Source: Sphingobium boeckii (GTDB lineage Bacteria; Pseudomonadota; Alphaproteobacteria; Sphingomonadales; Sphingomonadaceae). From it: a DNA stretch of 64,000 bases. Each line of letters starts with the position of its first letter. The stretch's first letter is position 1. The position numbers and the translations under genes are program-made. Shown one piece after another: positions 48,265-57,827 of this stretch. Below the pieces are notes generated by a model that was not told the origin of the DNA, did no database searches, and worked only from the letters and a program-made list of their open reading frames with translations. Where the stretch lies: NCBI RefSeq assembly GCF_014199215.1, contig NZ_JACIJC010000002.1, forward strand, positions 62,001 to 126,000. The letters are read 5' to 3'.

Positions 48265-49128
48265 ATCAGCCGCACCCATCTCCGCCAGTTTCTCGCCGTG
48301 GTCGATAGCGGCAGCTTTACGCGCGCCGCCGCACAGATCCATGTCACCCAGCCCACGCTCTCGGCGGGCATCTCAGCGCTCGAACACCAATTGGGGGCTA
48401 GGCTGTTCGCGCGCAGCAACCGCCGCGTGCAATTGACCGCGGCGGGCAACCGTCTGCTCGCCCATGCGCGCACGATCGAACGCGAATTTCGCGAGGCGGA
48501 GGAAAGCGTGACGGGGATCGCTGCGCCCGTGCAGCCGATCCGGCTGGGCCTGTTGCTCAGCCTGTCTACCGACCGCATCGAACGCGCGCTAACGGCTTAT
48601 GCCGGCGTGGAGCCGATCGAAATCATCGAGGGCGGCGAACGCGAAGTGAACGGCGCGCTGACGCATGGCCGCATCGATCTGGCGGTGACCATCCTCCATC
48701 CGGAGGCAAACCGGTTTGCGGCCGAAAGCCTTTATACCGAGCCTTATCGCCTCGCCCTCCCCGCCAATCATCCGCTCGCGGATCGGGAGACCGTGGCGGC
48801 GGAGGAAATTGCCGGGGAGACGATGATCGCGCGGCGTGCGTGCGAGATGCTGAGCGAAACCAGCCGCCATTTCACCGAGCGCGGCGTCCGCCCGCCCTTC
48901 AGTTTCCGGTCCGCCAATGATGATCGCGCGATGGCAATGGTGCGCGCCGGTCTGGGCATCACGGTCGCGCCCGAATCGCTCGGCGGGCCGGGCGTGGCCA
49001 TGCCGCTGATGACGGGCTTCGATGAGAGCCGCGAGATCGGCTTGCTGTTTGGACCGCATTGGAACGTAGATCGTAACGAACATCCGCTGGTGGAGGCGTT
49101 GCGATTGATCCCCACCGCGTCATGCTGA
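48262..49128 (+). CDS. LysR-type transcriptional regulator
   Basis: The product has 288 residues. The HTH at residues 1-60 includes DSGSFTRAAAQIHVTQPTLS. The ligand domain spans about 92-285. It is divergent from the leucine/isovalerate catabolic genes and probably controls them. Its last residues and stop codon are inside a family A repeat (IPTASC then TGA), so the natural end may have been replaced. Confidence 0.92.
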   Translation: MISRTHLRQFLAVVDSGSFTRAAAQIHVTQPTLSAGISALEHQLGARLFARSNRRVQLTAAGNRLLAHARTIEREFREAEESVTGIAAPVQPIRLGLLLSLSTDRIERALTAYAGVEPIEIIEGGEREVNGALTHGRIDLAVTILHPEANRFAAESLYTEPYRLALPANHPLADRETVAAEEIAGETMIARRACEMLSETSRHFTERGVRPPFSFRSANDDRAMAMVRAGLGITVAPESLGGPGVAMPLMTGFDESREIGLLFGPHWNVDRNEHPLVEALRLIPTASC

Positions 49129-49208
49129 ACTTGTTTCAGCATCCATTCTTCCGCCCTTGCATGGGTCGTGACTTTGAAATGGACGCTGAAACGAGTTCAG
49201 GGTGACGA
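49118..49208. repeat. Family A palindromic repeat, inverted pair
   Basis: Arms CGTCATGCTGAACTTGTTTC and GAAACGAGTTCAGGGTGACG share the GTGACTTTGAAATGGA spacer with the copy at 5770. The left arm forms the 3' end of the LysR gene. Confidence 0.9.
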
Positions 49209-49223
49209 CAAATTTCCCTGTCC

Positions 49224-49706
49224 TCACCCTCCCGGCAATTCATCCCCGCCCCAGATGTGCGCCGTTTCCACATAGCCTGCCTTGCCGCGCACATCGAATT
49301 TGCACCAGCCTTGGGCACATTCGCTGAGTTTGCCGACCACGCCGGCTTCCGCCCGCCAACTGATGCTGGCATCGGATTCGGGTGACGAACGCAAAGGCCG
49401 TGTCTCGCCGCGGATCATCCCCGTGCGCGCCTCGCTCAGCAGATTGGCCTGCATCCATCCCTGCGCGCCATCGGGATCCTGCACCTTGCGCCAGTTCGGA
49501 TAGGTTTCGACCACTTTCACCGGCAGATCCGCGCGCACGAACAGCCATTGCGCCGGAAATTGCCGCCCCGGCCCCGAGCGCATATAGGCCTTGCCCGCGC
49601 CGATCGAGGCCCAATAAGGCGGCTTTTTCTGCGCCATCGCATCGCCAAAGCCCGTCACCGCCAGGACGACGATTGCCGCCGTGCCAATCAGACTTTTATA
49701 TATCAC
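49224..49706 (-). CDS. SH3 domain-containing secreted protein
   Basis: The product has 160 residues with a signal peptide (about 1-25, VTGFGDAMA). The mature part has two bacterial SH3-like repeats: YMRSGPGRQFPAQWLF...WRKVQDPDGAQGWMQ (about 41-86) and PLRSSPESDAS...WCKFDVRGKAGYVE. Such domains bind peptidoglycan or mediate envelope contacts. It is divergent from the hydroxyacid dehydrogenase. Confidence 0.88.
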   Translation of the reverse strand: MIYKSLIGTAAIVVLAVTGFGDAMAQKKPPYWASIGAGKAYMRSGPGRQFPAQWLFVRADLPVKVVETYPNWRKVQDPDGAQGWMQANLLSEARTGMIRGETRPLRSSPESDASISWRAEAGVVGKLSECAQGWCKFDVRGKAGYVETAHIWGGDELPGG

Positions 49707-49823
49707 CGCTTCATCCCCACCTGATTATCATATCCGGCCCATGGCCTTATTTTCGCAAATGCGCGAGCCTGCTGCAAGCGCGCGGCTTGACGCCCATGGC
49801 CGTCGCAGCCTAGCGCAATACGC

Positions 49824-50822
49824 ATGACAATGCCTGAACGCCCTGACCAGCCAAGGGTTTCCGTGACCCGCCGCTTGCCGCCGATGATCGAGGCGCGGAT
49901 GACCGAATTATTCCACACCGATCTCAGTCTGGACGATGCACCGATGGACCGCACGGCGCTGGCTGGGGCGATGGCCGAATGCGACGTGCTAGTGCCTACG
50001 ATCACGGACCGGATCGACGCCGATCTGATCGCCGGGGCAGGCGAAAAGCTGAAACTCATCGCCAATTTCGGCAATGGCGTGGATCATATCGATCTCAAGG
50101 CCGCCCGCGCCCGCGGCATCATTGTCACCAATACGCCCGGCGTACTGACCGATGATACAGCGGATATGGCGATGGCCTTGCTGCTCGCCGTGCCGCGCCG
50201 GCTGGCGGAGGGCGAACGGCTGGTGCGATCTGGCACATGGACCGGCTGGAAGCCCACCGGAATGCTCGGCCGCCGGATCAGCGGCAAGACGCTGGGGATC
50301 GTCGGCATGGGCCGGATCGGTCAGGCGATTGCGCTCCGGGCCAGAGGCTTTGGTCTCTCCATCCGCTATCACAATCGCCACCGCCTGCCCGATGTGGTCG
50401 AGCGCGCCGTGGGCGCCACATTCGATCCCGATCTGCAGACTTTGCTCGAATTCTCGGATTTCGTCTCGCTCAATTGCCCGCATAATGCGGAGACGCATCA
50501 CATGATCGATGCGGCGCGGCTGGCGCAGATGAAGCCCGACGCCTGCCTGATCAATATCGCGCGCGGCGAACTGGTGGACGAATCGGCGCTGATCGATGCG
50601 CTGGAAAGCGGCACGATCGCCGGGGCCGGGCTTGACGTCTATGCGCATGAGCCCGCCGTCGATCCGCGGCTGCTCGCGCTCGAAAATGCGGTGCTCATCC
50701 CGCATATGGCCTCCGCCACGGTCGAAGCGCGCGAAGCCACCGGAGACAAGGTGATCGCCAATATCCAGATGTGGGCGGATGGTCATCGTCCGCATGATCA
50801 GGTGCTCGAAGGCTGGGTGTAA
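49824..50822 (+). CDS. D-isomer-specific 2-hydroxyacid dehydrogenase (glyoxylate reductase-like)
   Basis: The product has 332 residues. The Rossmann loop GIVGMGRIGQAI is in the middle, the substrate Arg in NIARGELVDE, the Glu in GLDVYAHEP and the His in LIPHMASATVEAR. This pattern suits glyoxylate/hydroxypyruvate reductase (GyaR/GhrB-type) but not a proven substrate. A second ATG lies two codons in. Confidence 0.9.
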   Translation: MTMPERPDQPRVSVTRRLPPMIEARMTELFHTDLSLDDAPMDRTALAGAMAECDVLVPTITDRIDADLIAGAGEKLKLIANFGNGVDHIDLKAARARGIIVTNTPGVLTDDTADMAMALLLAVPRRLAEGERLVRSGTWTGWKPTGMLGRRISGKTLGIVGMGRIGQAIALRARGFGLSIRYHNRHRLPDVVERAVGATFDPDLQTLLEFSDFVSLNCPHNAETHHMIDAARLAQMKPDACLINIARGELVDESALIDALESGTIAGAGLDVYAHEPAVDPRLLALENAVLIPHMASATVEAREATGDKVIANIQMWADGHRPHDQVLEGWV

Positions 50823-50889
50823 TCCGCCGCAAATCTTGAGATTCCGCTTGCGCCCGCCCCCCTTTTTCGCCATGGGCACCCTGCAATCG

Positions 50890-50914
50890 GGGTGGAAAGC
50901 ACGTCTTTCCGCCC
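50890..50914 (+). terminator. Hairpin between 2-hydroxyacid dehydrogenase and rpsF
   Basis: GGGTGGAAAG and CTTTCCGCCC form a stem (one G-U) with a five-base loop, followed by TGCTTTGCTTTT. It may terminate the dehydrogenase transcript. It could also be part of an rpsF leader, which in other bacteria binds S6:S18. Confidence 0.5.
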
Positions 50915-50998
50915 TGCTTTGCTTTTGAGACGACAGCCGGAGGGGCGTTCGCGATGGTCGCGGCGTCAGCGATCGGCCAAGATGAAGGAATAGCGCGC

Positions 50999-51427
50999 AT
51001 GGCTCTGTATGAGCATGTTTTTCTCGCGCGTCAGGATCTGGCACAAGCCCAGGTCGACGCGCTGGCGGAATCCGCCACCAAGATCATCGAAGATAACAAG
51101 GGCAAGGTCGTCAAGACCGAGACCTGGGGTCTGCGTTCGCTCGCGTACAAGATCGCGAAGAACCGCAAGGCGCATTATGTGATGCTCGAAATCGATGCCC
51201 CTGCCGGCGTCGTCGCTGAGCTTGAGCGCCAGACTTCGATCAACGAAGACGTGATCCGCTACATGACCGTCAAGGTCGACGCCCTCGAGGAAGGCCCGTC
51301 GGTCATGATGCGCAAGTCCGAGCGCAGCGACCGTGATGGCCGCCGCGATCGTGGTGACCGTGGTGACCGTCCCCGCGGCGATCGTGAAGATCGTCCCCGT
51401 CGCGACCGCGACGCCGAAGCCGAATAA
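50999..51427 (+). CDS. rpsF: 30S ribosomal protein S6
   Basis: The product has 142 residues. The S6 fold covers about 1-95 ([14 protein letters not shown] at the start), while residues about 108-142 are an Arg/Asp-rich tail with RD and RGDR repeats. The start at 50999 has AAGGA in front; a longer frame upstream is not coding. It leads the rpsF-rpsR-rplI operon. Confidence 0.97.
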   Translation: MALYEHVFLARQDLAQAQVDALAESATKIIEDNKGKVVKTETWGLRSLAYKIAKNRKAHYVMLEIDAPAGVVAELERQTSINEDVIRYMTVKVDALEEGPSVMMRKSERSDRDGRRDRGDRGDRPRGDREDRPRRDRDAEAE

Positions 51428-51441
51428 GGAGAGCAGAAACC

Positions 51442-51666
51442 ATGGCACGCCCATTTTTCCGCCGCCGCAAGAGCTGCCCCTTCGCCGCGAAAGACGCGCC
51501 GAAGATCGATTATAAAGACGTTCGTCTGCTGCAGGGCTTCGTGTCCGAGCGCGGCAAGATCGTCCCGAGCCGCATCACCGCGGTGTCTGCCAAGAAGCAG
51601 CGCGAACTCGCCAAGGCGATCAAGCGTTCGCGTCATCTTGGCCTTCTCCCCTATATCGTGAAGTGA
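51442..51666 (+). CDS. rpsR: 30S ribosomal protein S18
   Basis: The product has 74 residues, normal length, with the usual RRRKSCPF start, basic middle and LGLLPYIVK end. It binds S6 on the ribosome platform. It lies 14 bases after rpsF, with GGAG before its ATG. Confidence 0.98.
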   Translation: MARPFFRRRKSCPFAAKDAPKIDYKDVRLLQGFVSERGKIVPSRITAVSAKKQRELAKAIKRSRHLGLLPYIVK

Positions 51667-51676
51667 GGGTCAGACC

Positions 51677-52282
51677 ATGCAAGTGATCCTGCTCGAACGC
51701 GTCGAAAAGCTTGGCCAGATCGGTGACGTCGTCACCGTGAAGGATGGCTTCGCACGCAATTTCCTGCTCCCGAACAAGAAGGCGCTGCGCGCCAACGAGA
51801 GCAACCGCAAGGTTTTCGAAGCCAACCGCGCCACGATCGAGGCCGATAACGCCTCACGCCGCGGCGAAGCCGAAATCGCAGCCAAGGATGTGGACGGCAA
51901 GAGCGTTACGCTCATCCGTCAGGCTTCCAACGCCGGCCAGCTTTATGGTTCGGTTTCGGTCCGCGACATCGTGGAAGCCCTGGAAGCCGATGGTGCCAAG
52001 GTCGTGAAGTCGATGATCGTGCTCGATCGCCCGATCAAGGCGATCGGCGTCGAAACCGTCAAGGTGACGCTGCATCCCGAAGTCGTGGTGACCATCAAGG
52101 TGAACGTCGCACGTTCGCCTGAGGAAGCCGAGCTTCAGGCGCAGGGCGTCGATGTGATGTCCGCCATGTTCGAAAAGGACGAGGCTGGCTTCACCGAAGA
52201 TTACGATCCCAATGCCGAACCCGGCGAGATCGCTTCGGAAGCCCCCGAAGAGGCTGCGGAAGAGGATCAGGCCGAAGCCTGA
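51677..52282 (+). CDS. rplI: 50S ribosomal protein L9
   Basis: The product has 201 residues. The N-terminal domain (MQVILLERVEKLGQIGDVVTV) and KDGFARNFLLP are typical. It is longer than E. coli L9 (149) by an acidic tail ending in Glu/Ala. It is the last gene before a strong terminator. Confidence 0.97.
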   Translation: MQVILLERVEKLGQIGDVVTVKDGFARNFLLPNKKALRANESNRKVFEANRATIEADNASRRGEAEIAAKDVDGKSVTLIRQASNAGQLYGSVSVRDIVEALEADGAKVVKSMIVLDRPIKAIGVETVKVTLHPEVVVTIKVNVARSPEEAELQAQGVDVMSAMFEKDEAGFTEDYDPNAEPGEIASEAPEEAAEEDQAEA

Positions 52283-52304
52283 TCGCTTTCAAACGCGAAA
52301 CACC

Positions 52305-52344
52305 AAAAAAGGCCGTCCGATCACACGATCGGGCGGCCTTTTTT
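52305..52344 (+). terminator. Rho-independent terminator after rplI
   Basis: GGCCGTCCGATC and GATCGGGCGGCC form a 12-bp stem (one G-U) with loop ACAC, followed by six T. A run of A precedes it, so it also could work in the opposite direction. Confidence 0.95.
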
Positions 52345-52380
52345 GCTTGCTATCCCGTCTAAGCTTCGCACACCCCAAAC

Positions 52381-52454
52381 CCGTTGGTGTCGAGCGCAGT
52401 CGAGACACGCGCCGATTTGTCCCCACGTCCCTCGACTTCGCTCGGGACAAACGG
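52381..52454. repeat. Family B palindromic repeat, short form
   Basis: Arms CCGTTGGTGTCGAGCGCAG and TCGACTTCGCTCGGGACAAA lie between the rplI terminator and folE. Confidence 0.9.
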
Positions 52455-52479
52455 AATATGGGCGATCTGAACAGTCGGC

Positions 52480-53073
52480 TCAAAAGCCCATCAGCGAGAG
52501 AACTTCCTTGCGGCTCCGGTTGTCTTCAAGGAAACAACCGATCAACCGGCTGGTGGTCATGCCCACGCCCGGCGTGCGCACGCCGCGCGCGGTCATGCAG
52601 GCGTGGCTCGCCTCGATCACCACCGCGACGCCATGGGGTTTGAGATGATCCCACACGCATTGCGCGACCTCGGCGGTCAGCCGCTCCTGCACCTGCAGCC
52701 GCCGTGCATAGCCATGCAGCACGCGCGCCAGTTTCGAAATACCGACCACCCGGTCGCGTGGCAGATAGGCGATGTGCGCCTTGCCGATGATCGGTGCCAT
52801 ATGATGCTCGCAATGCGACTGGAACGGAATGTCCTTCAGCAGCACGACCTCGTCATAACCGCCCACTTCCTTGAACGTGCGCGTCAGATGATGCGCCGGA
52901 TCCTCGTCATAGCCGGCGCAATATTCCTTCCACGCGCGCGCGACGCGCTTGGGCGTGTCAATCAGGCCTTCGCGCGTGGGATCATCGCCGGCCCACAGCA
53001 AAAGCGTGCGGATCGCGTCCTGGATCTCCTGCGGCACCGGCAATTTCTGCTCATCGGAATCGTCAAGCGGCAT
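52480..53073 (-). CDS. folE: GTP cyclohydrolase I
   Basis: The product has about 197 residues and starts the folate/pterin pathway. Zinc ligands are in FQSHCEHHMAP and the conserved GVRTPGVGMTTS segment follows. Start choice: MPLDDS at 53073 with AGGA upstream, or MKLNR at 53100 or 53109. The substrate loop LDTPKRVARAW is normal. Confidence 0.95.
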   Translation of the reverse strand: MPLDDSDEQKLPVPQEIQDAIRTLLLWAGDDPTREGLIDTPKRVARAWKEYCAGYDEDPAHHLTRTFKEVGGYDEVVLLKDIPFQSHCEHHMAPIIGKAHIAYLPRDRVVGISKLARVLHGYARRLQVQERLTAEVAQCVWDHLKPHGVAVVIEASHACMTARGVRTPGVGMTTSRLIGCFLEDNRSRKEVLSLMGF

Positions 53074-53117
53074 GTTCGTGGCAATCCTGTTCAGTTTCAT
53101 CCACCCCATAAAGCAGA

Positions 53118-53146
53118 GGCCGGATCACGCAAACCGCGATCCGGCC
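53118..53146 (-). terminator. Hairpin between TonB receptor and folE
   Basis: GGCCGGATC and GATCCGGCC are perfect nine-base arms with an 11-base loop, lying after the receptor stop. No strong T-run follows, so termination is plausible but not certain. Confidence 0.4.
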
Positions 53147-53171
53147 CCTTATTGAAGCGATCGTGCGCGGA

Positions 53172-55805
53172 TCAGAAGCGTGCGCGCAACTTTACGCCAT
53201 AAAGCCGCGGCGGCGATGGATAGACCGCGAAACTGGCGCTCTGTTCGGGGATCGGAAACGACGTGATGTTGAAATAGCGGTCGAACAGATTTTCGACATA
53301 GGCTTCGACCCCGAAATTCTGATTGGGGCCGAAATTCACGCCCACCCGCGCATTGACGATCGAATGGCCGTCATTGGTCGTAAAGGGCACGCCGACGGGA
53401 TCGTTCAGGGTATTGGCATCGCTTTGCGTCCGCCAATCGACATGCACCAGTCCGCCCACGCTGTCGCTAAGCTGCGGCGTCCAGGTGACTGCGCCGGTGA
53501 CCACATGCTTGGGTGAATTGGTGAGCGGCATATTATTGTCAGCGCCCGCCGCCGCATCCTTCACTTCAGTATCGAGCAAAGTGTAGTTCAGGCTCACCGT
53601 GAGATCGGACGCCGGACGGAAGATCGATTCAAGCTCGATCCCCTTGGAGATCAGTTTCTTGAAATTCTGCACCTCGAAGAAACTGCCGGTGAACACCAGA
53701 TTCTGATAGCCCCTCAGATCCGCGTAAAAGGCCGAAGCGTTGAACTGGATCGCACGGCTGAAATTGGTCTTGACGCCCACTTCGAATGAATCGACGGACT
53801 CCTTTCCGAACTCGAGATCGTCAATCTGCGCACCATCTCCCAAGGGGCTCGTCAGACTATCCTGATTGATCCGCAGAAAACGGGAATCGAAGGAGCTTCG
53901 ATCCAGATTATAGCCACCCGATTTGTAGCCGCGATCATAGCCACCATAAACCAGCACATCATCGCTTAGTTTGAACGCCAGCTTGGCGGTGCCGGTAAAC
54001 ACGCTTTCGCTGCGGCCACCGTCATACAGGCCGTTGAATTCGCTGTTGACGGTCGGATTGCAGGAGAGGTTGACGATGGCGTCGCCGAGATTAGTCGGTT
54101 TGCCATCTGCACCGGGGATTGCGTTGAGCCCATTGAGTCCGGCACGCAGGAGTGCCGCATTGGCCCCCTGCAGGAAAGCGCACGCAGGAACGGCTGAATT
54201 AAGATTGGCATCGATATCCTTGGTCTCGTGATTGTAGCGCAGGCCCAATGTCAGCGAGATATTGTCGTTGAAGTTGATGATATTGTGCGTAAACAGCGCG
54301 AACGCCTCGGTATCGACCCGATAGCGATCGGCCACCTGACCTGCCCCATTCGGCGTGGACGGGAATGGCGTGAGGAACGTCGCCAGCACGGCCGGCCCGC
54401 CGGCCCCCGCCGCGGCGGCAAGCTGTGCGTTGGATGCGAGTAGCACCTGACCCACCAGCGGACGGCCCGGAATCGTCCCGAACAATTGGAACCCACCCGG
54501 CCCCGGCACGGCCGCATCGGTCAGCGCGTTGACGAAATTATCGACATAGGCATCGCCCTGCGTGCCGAAGCGCACACGGTCGGTCAGCGTGTTCTTTTCG
54601 TTCAGGTAGAAACCGCCCACCAGCCAGTCGAGATGATCGTTAAAGGCCGAACCCTTCAGCCGGATTTCCTGCGTGAAATCCCGCAATCCGGTTTGATAGC
54701 CTTCGCGATAGGCGCGATCCACGCCGGAAAAGTCGATGTCCTGATTGCGGCGTGCTTTCCAATCCCGCCACGCCGTGACCGAGGTCAGCGTGACATCGCC
54801 CAGATCCCAATCGACCTGGCCGGAGATGCCCCATTCCTTCACGCGCTCGGACAGATCACGATTGGGCGAGGCGGCCATCACGCGCGCCTCGGCATCGAAC
54901 GGAAAGGCGATGCCGACCCGGCCATTGGCGGCAGCCAGCCCCTGCACCACGCTGCTCGCGGCAAAGGCGGCGGTGCCCGGCTGGGCAAAGCCCGATCCCG
55001 TATTCAGCGCGCCGCAGCAGGATTCGTCGGTCTCGGCATAATCGCCGATCAGCCGCACCGTGACATCGCCGCTTTCGTATTTCGCCTGACCGCGCACGAA
55101 CCAGCGATCGAGATTGTTGAAGCGGCGGTCCACATTGGCGTCTTTGATATAGCCGTCGCGCTTGTGATAGCCGCCGTCCACCCGCAGCGCGATGGTTTCG
55201 GACACCGGCCCGGTCACCCCGGCTTTCAGCTCCATTTCGTCAAGATTGCCATAGCTCGCCTCGGCATAGCCGCCCAGATCGAAGCTCGGTCCCTGCGTCG
55301 TGATGCTGAGCGCGCCCGCCGATGTGTTGCGGCCGAACAGCGTCCCCTGCGGCCCGCGCAGCACTTCCACGCGATCGATCGGCGGCAGGTCTGCCAGCGC
55401 CACGCCGGCGCGCGCGCGAAATACGCCATCGATGAACACGCCGACCGCCGGTTCGAAGCCGGGATTGTCGCCCGCCGTGCCGATGCCGCGGATGCGCAGC
55501 ACGACGCCGGTGGCCGATGATTGGCCGGTGGTCACCTGCAGGCTCGGTGTCACCTGCCTCAGCCCGCGAATATCGGAGATGCCGCTGTTTTCCAGCGCCT
55601 CCCCGCCGATCACGCTGACGGCGAGCGGCACATCCTGGGCGCGTTGCGCGCGCCCCGTGGCCGTGACGACGATATCGGCATATTGATCTTCAACCACAGG
55701 TTCGGCGTCCAGTGGCGTCGCCTCGCTCTCCGTCTGCGCATGGACCAATCCGGTCGCGAGGCTGCAAAAAGCGACGCCGGTGACGAGCTTCAAAACGAGC
55801 TTCAT
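53172..55805 (-). CDS. TonB-dependent receptor
   Basis: The product has 877 residues. It has a signal peptide (MKLVLKLVTGVAFCSLATGLVHA), TonB box region (ADIVVTATG near 50), plug with VEVLRGPQGTLFGRNTSAGA and a 22-strand barrel ending in RLYGVKLRARF. The start at 55805 has AAGGAG just upstream. The ligand is unknown; the plug is of the general sphingomonad type that takes up sugars, aromatics or siderophores. Confidence 0.92.
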   Translation of the reverse strand: MKLVLKLVTGVAFCSLATGLVHAQTESEATPLDAEPVVEDQYADIVVTATGRAQRAQDVPLAVSVIGGEALENSGISDIRGLRQVTPSLQVTTGQSSATGVVLRIRGIGTAGDNPGFEPAVGVFIDGVFRARAGVALADLPPIDRVEVLRGPQGTLFGRNTSAGALSITTQGPSFDLGGYAEASYGNLDEMELKAGVTGPVSETIALRVDGGYHKRDGYIKDANVDRRFNNLDRWFVRGQAKYESGDVTVRLIGDYAETDESCCGALNTGSGFAQPGTAAFAASSVVQGLAAANGRVGIAFPFDAEARVMAASPNRDLSERVKEWGISGQVDWDLGDVTLTSVTAWRDWKARRNQDIDFSGVDRAYREGYQTGLRDFTQEIRLKGSAFNDHLDWLVGGFYLNEKNTLTDRVRFGTQGDAYVDNFVNALTDAAVPGPGGFQLFGTIPGRPLVGQVLLASNAQLAAAAGAGGPAVLATFLTPFPSTPNGAGQVADRYRVDTEAFALFTHNIINFNDNISLTLGLRYNHETKDIDANLNSAVPACAFLQGANAALLRAGLNGLNAIPGADGKPTNLGDAIVNLSCNPTVNSEFNGLYDGGRSESVFTGTAKLAFKLSDDVLVYGGYDRGYKSGGYNLDRSSFDSRFLRINQDSLTSPLGDGAQIDDLEFGKESVDSFEVGVKTNFSRAIQFNASAFYADLRGYQNLVFTGSFFEVQNFKKLISKGIELESIFRPASDLTVSLNYTLLDTEVKDAAAGADNNMPLTNSPKHVVTGAVTWTPQLSDSVGGLVHVDWRTQSDANTLNDPVGVPFTTNDGHSIVNARVGVNFGPNQNFGVEAYVENLFDRYFNITSFPIPEQSASFAVYPSPPRLYGVKLRARF

Positions 55806-56059
55806 AATGTTCCTCTCCTTCACACGTCCCTGTGAGGACGATACCACGCTATGACCCGTGGCTGGGCTTCCATACCCGGGAGAAGACCGTTCGAGCGCTT
55901 CCCCTCGCGTACAAACTTTGGGTTTAGAGACCATTTACGACGGCAGGTGTCAACAAAGCCCGAACACAGCATGATGGCGCGCGATCCGACGCTACGGAAT
56001 CCCCTATCCCCTTCAGCCGGAAACAGAAATTGCGTGCGCGCATGGCCGCGACGCCGGCG

Positions 56060-56395
56060 CTATGCGCCGAGCCGATCCAGCCAGGCGCGCGCCTGTTTGG
56101 GTTCGCCGACGGCGCTGGCCTTGACCGGACCGCGCGCGGCCAGAAATTCCTGATGCAGCGCGAATATCTCCATGCCGAGCTTTTCGCGCAGATCGTCAAT
56201 GGCGTCGCCGGTCTCGATCAGCGCCTCGATCTCGGCGGCCACGCTGGCACGGGCGGCGCGGTCCTTGGTATGATCGAACAGCCCCCAATGACCCGCCGCG
56301 CAGCGCTTCAGCGCTGCCAGCAGCAGAGCCAGATAGTCCTCTTCCAGCGCGATACGCTGATTTTCCATACGTTCGAGGCGATCAGCGCGGGCCAT
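56060..56395 (-). CDS. Hypothetical protein next to the Hsp70-like gene
   Basis: The product has 111 residues. It is mostly alpha-helical, with LALLLAALKRCAAGHWGLFDH and a second helix with EALIETGDAIDDLREKLGM. It looks soluble. It lies about 30 bases after the Hsp70-like gene on the same strand, so it may be a partner. No domain was recognised. Confidence 0.65.
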   Translation of the reverse strand: MARADRLERMENQRIALEEDYLALLLAALKRCAAGHWGLFDHTKDRAARASVAAEIEALIETGDAIDDLREKLGMEIFALHQEFLAARGPVKASAVGEPKQARAWLDRLGA

Positions 56396-56426
56396 CCACG
56401 CTCCATGGACAGTGGCTCATCGGCCG

Positions 56427-57737
56427 TCAATCATCCTGCACCGCCCATTCGGCGATCGTCTCTTCCTGCCCGATCATCGCCAACCCGTGCGCGATCGATG
56501 TCAGTTCGCCGCCCGTCGCAATCCGGTCCTCGCCAAAGCGCTGGTCGAACAGCCCCCGGATCGCCGGGATGAGTGACGATCCCCCGGTGAGGAACACGCG
56601 ATCGATCTCGCCATCCGCCACGCCCGCCTTGGCCAGCGCGCGATCGACCGTCGCGGCGATCCGCGCGATATCCTCGGCGATCCAGCTTTGGAAATCCGCG
56701 CGTGACACGTCTGCCTCGATCGCAAGGCCAGCCCCCTCGAAATGGAAATGCGCCTGACTGTCCTGGGAAAGCGCACGCTTGAGCTGGCCGACCGCATCAT
56801 AAAGCGGATAGCCCAGCTCATTCTGGATCACCGCGATCATCCGCCCGATCGCATCAGGATCGAGCGCGATCTTCTGCAGCTTGGCGAGTTCCTCCATCGT
56901 GCGACGGTTCTTCATGAGCGCGAGGCGCGACCAGTCTCCGAAATCGGCGAAATGGCTGCGCGGGATCTCCAGCGTCTTGTCGAAAGAGCGATAGCTGCCG
57001 CCCTTCCCCAGCATGGGCAGGATCAGGCGGTCCATGATCCGGTAATCGAAGCGATCCCCCGCGATCCCGATGCCCGCAGACCCGAGCGGGATGCAGCGCC
57101 GCGCAGCGCCCGCGGCGGCCACTTTCACGATCGAAAAATCGCTGGTGCCGCCGCCGAAATCCGCAACCAATATGGTCGCCGGATCGGTCAGGCGGGAGGC
57201 GTAGCTAAAGGCCGCGCCCAGCGGCTCATAGACATAATGGATTTCGGTGCCGAAGGCTTCGAACATCCGGTCATAGCGTTGACGCGCGATCTTCGCGTCG
57301 GGCCGGGTTCCGGCATATTCGACCGGCCGGCCCACCACCACCCGCTGCGGCCGATCGTCCAGCACCCCGCCTGCATGGCTCACGAGCTTTTCAAGAAAGA
57401 GCCGCCCCAGTTCCTCGAAGCGATACCGCTTTTCGAAGATCGAGGCGTGTTCGAAGGTGGCGCTGGCCGCCACCGATTTGAACGACTGGATGAAGCGGCT
57501 GTCCTGCGGCCATTCGAGATATTCGGCGATCGCCCATGGCCCGGCTTCGGATGCGATCCCGCCGCGCACCGCATCATCATGCCAGAAGCACAAGGCGGAG
57601 CGGAACACCGCGCCGGCCGCATGGTCGCCCTGAAACTCCACCATCTCGGAGGCACCATCAGCGCCCGCCAGTGCGGCGACGCTGTTCGTCGTGCCGAAAT
57701 CGAGGCCCATGGCGCGGCCGGCAGCGCGGGTCTGCAT
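56427..57737 (-). CDS. Hsp70 family protein lacking substrate-binding domain (YegD-like)
   Basis: The product has 436 residues. The ATPase fold is complete: GLDFGTTNS (11-19), ADFGGGTSDFSI (about 193-204) and FLTGGSSLIP. No C-terminal peptide-binding domain is present, as in YegD-type pseudo-chaperones. The role is unknown. The small gene downstream may encode a partner. Confidence 0.88.
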   Translation of the reverse strand: MQTRAAGRAMGLDFGTTNSVAALAGADGASEMVEFQGDHAAGAVFRSALCFWHDDAVRGGIASEAGPWAIAEYLEWPQDSRFIQSFKSVAASATFEHASIFEKRYRFEELGRLFLEKLVSHAGGVLDDRPQRVVVGRPVEYAGTRPDAKIARQRYDRMFEAFGTEIHYVYEPLGAAFSYASRLTDPATILVADFGGGTSDFSIVKVAAAGAARRCIPLGSAGIGIAGDRFDYRIMDRLILPMLGKGGSYRSFDKTLEIPRSHFADFGDWSRLALMKNRRTMEELAKLQKIALDPDAIGRMIAVIQNELGYPLYDAVGQLKRALSQDSQAHFHFEGAGLAIEADVSRADFQSWIAEDIARIAATVDRALAKAGVADGEIDRVFLTGGSSLIPAIRGLFDQRFGEDRIATGGELTSIAHGLAMIGQEETIAEWAVQDD

Positions 57738-57827
57738 GAAAATTTCCAGGATTTGCGTGAGGCGCAGGCGCGCGCGGGGCCGCGCCTATCGCACCGCGAT
57801 CGATCCAAGGCAAGCGATTGCGGGCGG

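Noticed and set aside
55920-55955. Promoter for the first TonB receptor
   Set aside because: A TTGACA-like element exists on the minus strand, but the -10 match is poor and the spacing is off.
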